The notes beneath the pieces are model-generated. The model did no database searches. It had not been told where the DNA came from and saw nothing but the letters and a program-made list of their open reading frames with translations. The translations under genes were made by a program, and so were the position numbers. Below are positions 14,799-18,491 of a stretch of 18,491 nt of DNA, piece by piece; the stretch's first letter is position 1; every line of letters starts with the position of its first letter. Source of the DNA: an uncultured Bacilli bacterium (lineage in GTDB: Bacteria; Bacillota_I; Bacilli_A; RF39; UBA660); NCBI GenBank assembly GCA_947598455.1, contig CANQFI010000020.1, positions 1 to 18,491 of the forward strand. The letters are read 5' to 3'.

Positions 14799-15080
14799 TT
14801 ACTCAGATAACATTGTATTTGCAGCTGCAATTACATTATCAGCAAATAAATTAATTTGATCATGAAACTTATAGAACGTTGATCTAAATGTATCAAGTTC
14901 TTGTCTTAATTCACTAGGTCTATTTTGTCCTTGATAAGTTCCAGTTTCTTCATCATTAATTTCTTGCATTTTAGTATCAACATCAGCAAGTAATGTCTCA
15001 ATACTATCTGCTAACTTTTTCATTTGTTCAGCTTTATTCGTAGCCTCATTAATCTCAATTTTTGAAACTCCATCTGCCAT
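14799..15080 (-). CDS. WXG100-like protein, YQG variant
   Basis: A 93-residue protein predicted to be two long helices. Helix one (about 5-43) has the EATNKAEQMKKLADSIETLL pattern, the turn has Y49-Q-G51 in place of Trp-x-Gly, and helix two is FRSTFYKFHDQINLFADNVI. This is the WXG100 plan with Tyr replacing the tryptophan. AAGGAGG precedes the ATG; the gene is 15 bases downstream of 15096-15404, so the two form a pair. It ends immediately before the intra-operon hairpin. Confidence 0.72.
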   Translation of the reverse strand: MADGVSKIEINEATNKAEQMKKLADSIETLLADVDTKMQEINDEETGTYQGQNRPSELRQELDTFRSTFYKFHDQINLFADNVIAAANTMLSE

Positions 15081-15095
15081 ATTTCATTAACCTCC

Positions 15096-15404
15096 TTAAA
15101 TAAAAGAATCACTACTTTGAATATGAGCTTTTAACTCAGCTTCATCATTATCAATTGCCGTAGATGTTTTAGATATTAAATCCGCACATTCTTCTAAAAC
15201 TCCAGACAATCTATTAAAATCTTCTCTTTTACCTAATACAAAATTTTCAAAATCTTGTGATAAACCTCCAGTAAAATCTGAAGATACTAAATTGTCAACT
15301 AAACTATATAAAGAACTAATATATTCATTATATTCATTTGCTGCATTTGTTATATTACCAGACCAAGTTCTCATCGATTCTGTATTATGACTAACTACAC
15401 TCAT
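15096..15404 (-). CDS. WXG100-like protein, FTG variant
   Basis: The first gene of the four small cargo genes, 102 residues. It has an early Trp14-Ser-Gly16 motif and a middle turn F44-T-G46-G with downstream LSQDFENFV, the hydrophobic pattern that usually follows the WXG turn. Helix one contains NAANEYNEYISSLYSLVDNL. GAGGAGG precedes the ATG with ideal spacing and an extended -10 lies just upstream, so this and the next genes can be expressed apart from the lysozyme gene. Members of this family are secreted through the EssC/YukB-type ATPase channel; no such ATPase is in the window. Confidence 0.75.
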   Translation of the reverse strand: MSVVSHNTESMRTWSGNITNAANEYNEYISSLYSLVDNLVSSDFTGGLSQDFENFVLGKREDFNRLSGVLEECADLISKTSTAIDNDEAELKAHIQSSDSFI

Positions 15405-15428
15405 CTAAATGCCTCCTCTATCATTTTC

Positions 15429-15437
15429 ATTATAACA
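15429..15437 (-). promoter_or_regulatory. Extended -10 promoter of the WXG100-like genes
   Basis: TGTTATAAT on the minus strand, between the lysozyme gene and the first WXG100-like gene, about 10 bases before the GAGGAGG of the latter. The -35 region is poor. Confidence 0.6.
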
Positions 15438-15487
15438 TCTTTAACAAAATAATTATTATTTTTTTTTTAAAATGTAAAGCATTTTTA

Positions 15488-16984
15488 CTATATTACTGCT
15501 GTTTTAGGATATTTTTGAGCTAAATCAAAATAATTACCTTTATTTATAATCGTATCTACATTTTGATTCCATTCAGGATGAAAACCATTAACTGTTTTAT
15601 TTGTTCCATACCAAGATGATTTATCTACAACAAATTCAACCACACATTGACCATTATTATGGCCCCACATATTACATCCAGCATCATTTTGATTTTTTAT
15701 ATCACCAATAACACATTTAATAATTGTCCCATCATCTTGAACAACATCTATAAAGTCTCCTACATTTCCAAAAGTAGTCGTTGTAGCAACAACATATCGA
15801 TCACCAATTTTAGCAAACCCCTCACTATCAAAATTCATACCTGCTGACTCAATAAGTTTATATTGATCTGATGATCTACTAGTAATACATTGCCACCCCA
15901 TATATGCATGAACACTACCTAAACCATCAGGTAATTTAACTCCTGTACCTTTCAATTCTTCCAAATATGCTTCAAGTTTTTCATAATCTATATTTGCCAT
16001 TTTAACATTTCTATTAGCAGTAGAATGAGGAAAGCCTGAACTAGAACTTACACTATTTGCTACATAATAAGTAGCATTAGAAGCACCAGATGAACTACTA
16101 CCACTATGACTTGGTGTATATGAAAGTTGAGTTGCTGTTATTGTCCCAGCAAGATTAGCCCAGCCCCTTGATTTTCCTGTACTTATAATAGCACCAACTT
16201 CACCAGCATCTGTTCCTTTAAATTTGCTATACCATTGTTCTGCTGTTCGACAACGATTATTTTGTATCGCAGAATAAGAATCATTAGAAATCTCAACATA
16301 TTTATGGAAATAATATGCCGCATCAGAAGCACTATTAGTATCATAAAAGCCAGCAGCAGCCAATTTTTTACCATAAGATGTATTTGGATCCAAAGATTCA
16401 TCCCATAAATACTCTAATTGAAATTGTAAATTACTTGGAGCTACACCTTGAGCACTAGCAGCTTGTTCTAAGGCTGTTCTTCTACCAAAACTCCATTGAA
16501 TAAGACCATAACCAACTCCTGTTGCTCTTTCTACTATAGCTGGATCAAACCCACTTTCTGCCTGAATATTTCCCAAAACACCTGCCGCTGCCGCATCAGA
16601 TAAACCTTTATACTTTAAGAAATTCCATATTACTTTAGCATTACCTTCCGCAGAGCCATCAGTAACAAATAAATCACTATATGGTATTTTACTTTCTGAA
16701 CTAGTACTTGATACTGAACTCCCAAAATCATCTACATCAAACCCCATAACTGAAGCAGAATATTTTTTTATATTAGTAGAAACTGTATCCAAATCAATCA
16801 ATACATTATTTATATTTTGTGATAATCTTTGTCCAGCTGAAGCAACATCTATGCCATCATAATTTTCTAAACCACTTAATTTACCTTTTAAAGTAGAACC
16901 TTCCGACTTTAAACTGCTAGTCAATGTTGCTAATTTTGATGCTAAAGCATCAAGCTCACTCTTACTCTTTATTTCTGTTGCCAT
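15488..16984 (-). CDS. Phage-tail-type lysozyme with WXG-like N-terminus
   Basis: A 498-residue modular protein without a signal peptide. Residues 1-82 are helical with a turn at ENYDG, a WXG-like leader that could direct export through a type VII system. Residues about 108-256 match the phage tail lysozyme domain (Phage_lysozyme2): AAAGVLGNIQAESGFDP with the probable catalytic Glu143, then GYGLIQWSFGRR and AYYFHKYVE. After a Ser/Gly-rich linker (285-320), residues about 330-490 form a beta-rich domain (RYVVATTTTFGNVGDFIDVV, IKCVIGDIK, GQCVVEFVVD) resembling double-psi beta-barrel domains that end some phage tail lysins. The enzyme should cleave peptidoglycan glycan strands. AGAGGTG precedes the ATG. 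It lies just upstream of the WXG100-like genes, so opening the wall for secretion is a reasonable inference. Confidence 0.82.
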   Translation of the reverse strand: MATEIKSKSELDALASKLATLTSSLKSEGSTLKGKLSGLENYDGIDVASAGQRLSQNINNVLIDLDTVSTNIKKYSASVMGFDVDDFGSSVSSTSSESKIPYSDLFVTDGSAEGNAKVIWNFLKYKGLSDAAAAGVLGNIQAESGFDPAIVERATGVGYGLIQWSFGRRTALEQAASAQGVAPSNLQFQLEYLWDESLDPNTSYGKKLAAAGFYDTNSASDAAYYFHKYVEISNDSYSAIQNNRCRTAEQWYSKFKGTDAGEVGAIISTGKSRGWANLAGTITATQLSYTPSHSGSSSSGASNATYYVANSVSSSSGFPHSTANRNVKMANIDYEKLEAYLEELKGTGVKLPDGLGSVHAYMGWQCITSRSSDQYKLIESAGMNFDSEGFAKIGDRYVVATTTTFGNVGDFIDVVQDDGTIIKCVIGDIKNQNDAGCNMWGHNNGQCVVEFVVDKSSWYGTNKTVNGFHPEWNQNVDTIINKGNYFDLAQKYPKTAVI

Positions 16985-17006
16985 TTTTACACCTCTACTT
17001 TAATAA

Positions 17007-17015
17007 ATTATAACA
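17007..17015 (-). promoter_or_regulatory. Extended -10 promoter of the lysozyme gene
   Basis: TGTTATAAT on the minus strand, just after the rimO terminator and about 10 bases before the AGAGGTG of the lysozyme gene. Confidence 0.6.
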
Positions 17016-17021
17016 TAATAA

Positions 17022-17051
17022 AAGAATAAAAACATCTTCATTTTTATTCTT
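17022..17051 (-). terminator. Terminator of rimO
   Basis: Perfect 11-base arms AAGAATAAAAA and TTTTTATTCTT (17022-17032 and 17041-17051) lie across the rimO stop codon (17046-17044). The T run that follows on the minus strand is short (TTTTATT). Confidence 0.75.
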
Positions 17052-18345
17052 TAATAATTCCAACCAAATCATATTCTGTTGAATCAACAATTTCCACATT
17101 AACAAATTCATTAATCATATATTCAGGATTAAATTCTATATAGATAACACCATCTTCTGATGGAACATCCATATAACTTCGTCCTATAAAGTATTTACCA
17201 TCATCAGTTATGTTTTCTATTAAACACTCATACACATTTCCAATTCTCTTACTTAGTAATTCTTTACTTACCTTTTGTTGTATTTCCATAATTGTCTTTT
17301 GTCTTTTTATTTTAATTTTTTCATCTATTTGGTCTTTAAACTTAGCAGCCGGTGTCCCGTCTTCAGCACTATATGAAAAAGCCCCTAAGCGATCAAATTG
17401 ACTATTCCTTACAAATTCACATAATTCATCAAATTCTTCGTCTGTTTCACTAGGAAATCCAACAATTAAAGTAGTTCTTAAAATAACATCAGGTATTTCT
17501 TTTCTTAATTTAGCAATTAAATTTCTAATACTTTGACCATCACTTTTACGATTCATTAATTTAAGTATGCGATCAGAAATATGTTGAATAGGTAAATCAA
17601 AATAATGACATATCTTATCACTATTCTTTACCACATTAATTAATTCATCATCAATTGTTTCAGGATAAGAATATAAAAATCTAATCCATTTAACTCCTTC
17701 AATTTTTGTTAAATCATTAAGTAATTCAGCAAACCTAGATTTACCATATAAATCTACTCCATATTTAGTTGTATCTTGAGCAATAACAACTAACTCTTTA
17801 ATACCTTTACTAACTAAACTTTTAGCTTCATCCAATATTTCTTCATATTTTCTAGATACATATTTTCCTTGGATATATGGTATAGCACAATAAGTACAAT
17901 AATTACTACAACCCTCAGCTATTTTAAGATAAGCCATAACATCTCCAGTAGTTAAAACTCTATCTTTATAATTTAAATAATCACTACTATCTTTATGTAC
18001 TATTAAATTACTTATTTTAGTCCATAATTTATCATAATCTTTAATACTAACAAACAAATCTACCTCTGGTATTTCTTTTCTTAACTCATCTTCATATCTT
18101 TCTACTAAACATCCAGTAACTATCAAATATTTCAATTTATCTTTTTTATAATCAGCAAATTCTAAAATAGTTTTGATTCCTTCATCTTTAGCAGATTCAA
18201 TAAAACCACAAGTATTAATAAGTAATATATCAGCTTCCCTAGCATCATCTACAATAATATAATTATTTTTTTTAAATAAACCTATTATTTGTTCTGTTAC
18301 AACTAAGTTTTTTGAACAACCTAAAGAAATAAATCCTACTTTCAT
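17044..18345 (-). CDS. rimO: Ribosomal protein S12 methylthiotransferase RimO
   Basis: This radical-SAM enzyme adds a methylthio group to a conserved Asp of ribosomal protein S12, using two iron-sulfur clusters. The 433-residue protein has all three parts. The N-terminal MTTase domain has its cluster ligands Cys10 (SLGCSKNL), Cys46 (NTCGFIESAKDEG) and Cys79 (VTGCLVERY). The radical-SAM core has CSNYCTYC (146-153) with the RimO-like AIPYIQGKYVSR, and LRTTLIVGFPSETDEEF. The C-terminal TRAM domain (about 368-433) is beta-rich. The MKVGFISLGCSKNLV start and IPYIQGKYVSR favour RimO over the tRNA enzyme MiaB. GGGGTGAAG precedes the ATG. It is flanked by terminators and looks like a single-gene unit. 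Confidence 0.94.
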   Translation of the reverse strand: MKVGFISLGCSKNLVVTEQIIGLFKKNNYIIVDDAREADILLINTCGFIESAKDEGIKTILEFADYKKDKLKYLIVTGCLVERYEDELRKEIPEVDLFVSIKDYDKLWTKISNLIVHKDSSDYLNYKDRVLTTGDVMAYLKIAEGCSNYCTYCAIPYIQGKYVSRKYEEILDEAKSLVSKGIKELVVIAQDTTKYGVDLYGKSRFAELLNDLTKIEGVKWIRFLYSYPETIDDELINVVKNSDKICHYFDLPIQHISDRILKLMNRKSDGQSIRNLIAKLRKEIPDVILRTTLIVGFPSETDEEFDELCEFVRNSQFDRLGAFSYSAEDGTPAAKFKDQIDEKIKIKRQKTIMEIQQKVSKELLSKRIGNVYECLIENITDDGKYFIGRSYMDVPSEDGVIYIEFNPEYMINEFVNVEIVDSTEYDLVGIIKE

Positions 18346-18371
18346 TTTTACTTCACCCCAAATGCATTTGT

Positions 18372-18380
18372 ATTATAACA
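18372..18380 (-). promoter_or_regulatory. Extended -10 promoter of rimO
   Basis: TGTTATAAT on the minus strand, about 15 bases upstream of the rimO GGGGTGAAG. The -35 region would fall in the neighbouring terminator hairpin and is weak. Confidence 0.6.
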
Positions 18381-18385
18381 CAAAA

Positions 18386-18412
18386 TAAAAGAACTGAAAT
18401 AATTTCAGCTCT
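18386..18412 (-). terminator. Terminator of a gene beyond the right edge
   Basis: GAGCTGAAA and TTTCAGTTC arms (18404-18412 and 18392-18400, one G-T pair) with a three-base loop are followed on the minus strand by TTTTATTTTG. It implies a minus-strand gene starting to the right of the window. Bases 18413-18491 contain no supported gene end: the candidate frames stop after 7-14 codons and show no recognised motif. Confidence 0.75.
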
Positions 18413-18491
18413 ATTTCCCGAGTTTGACAGTTAATAAAGCAAAAAATCACCATTCAGCCAAGTGTTTATAAGGCTTTATAGTGATTTCTAT

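Noticed and set aside
12514..16984. A complete type VII secretion system.
   Set aside because: No FtsK/SpoIIIE-like ATPase (EssC/YukB), EsaB/YukD or EssA/B membrane component is encoded here; only cargo-type genes are present.
17044..18345. MiaB (tRNA methylthiotransferase) assignment.
   Set aside because: The start MKVGFISLGCSKNLV and the AIPYIQGKYVSR segment after the radical-SAM cysteines follow RimO rather than MiaB.
18413..18491. Possible C-terminus of a minus-strand gene (frame ending in KPYKHLAEW).
   Set aside because: Only 14 codons before the window ends and no recognisable motif, so a gene end cannot be told from a 3' untranslated region.

Overview
The window is about 18.5 kb of very AT-rich DNA from a Gram-positive bacterium. 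A class B sortase with its wall-anchored substrate, WXG100-like proteins, a wall hydrolase, strong AGGAGG-type ribosome binding sites and T-tailed hairpin terminators all point to a low-GC member of the Bacillota, most plausibly a gut-type Bacilli or Erysipelotrichia relative. Lineage cannot be fixed from sequence reading alone. Nearly every gene lies on the minus strand; the exceptions are a small XRE regulator and the sortase substrate.

The left part (about 1-9200) is accessory DNA. A zinc-ribbon/DUF4352 membrane protein and an XRE-type regulator are divergently transcribed from a region carrying two tandem palindromes that look like operators. Convergent to the regulator is an overlapping three-gene operon (1153-4056) with the layout of an ABC-three-component (ABC-3C) conflict system: a DUF2326 SMC-like ATPase, a small MC6-type middle component, and an effector with an N-terminal nuclease-like domain. 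Next come a frameshifted KilA-N gene, a histidine kinase with no usable start codon, a two-gene pair of small membrane proteins, and about 1.5 kb of decayed coding sequence. A cassette of about 250 bp (KilA-N tail, terminator, strong Shine-Dalgarno, first 14 codons of an amidase-like frame, stop) occurs twice as a direct repeat 4.63 kb apart, bracketing this decayed island.

The middle part (9210-12357) holds a class B sortase divergent from a signal-peptide protein with an NPNTG sorting signal, which is very probably its substrate, then an apparently active RecB-like PD-(D/E)XK nuclease and the house-cleaning XTP/dITP pyrophosphatase RdgB.

The right part (12514-16984) is a type VII secretion (ESX/Yuk-like) cargo locus without a visible secretion ATPase. 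In transcription order it encodes a phage-tail-type lysozyme with a WXG-like helical N-terminus, two pairs of small WXG100-like proteins separated by a hairpin terminator or attenuator, and a leucine-rich-repeat protein with a transglutaminase fold in which the Cys and His of the catalytic triad appear lost. The window closes with RimO, which methylthiolates ribosomal protein S12, and the terminator of an upstream gene outside the window.

The most interesting items are the ABC-3C operon, the type VII locus with its muralytic enzyme and pseudo-transglutaminase, and the duplicated terminator/amidase-stub cassette.
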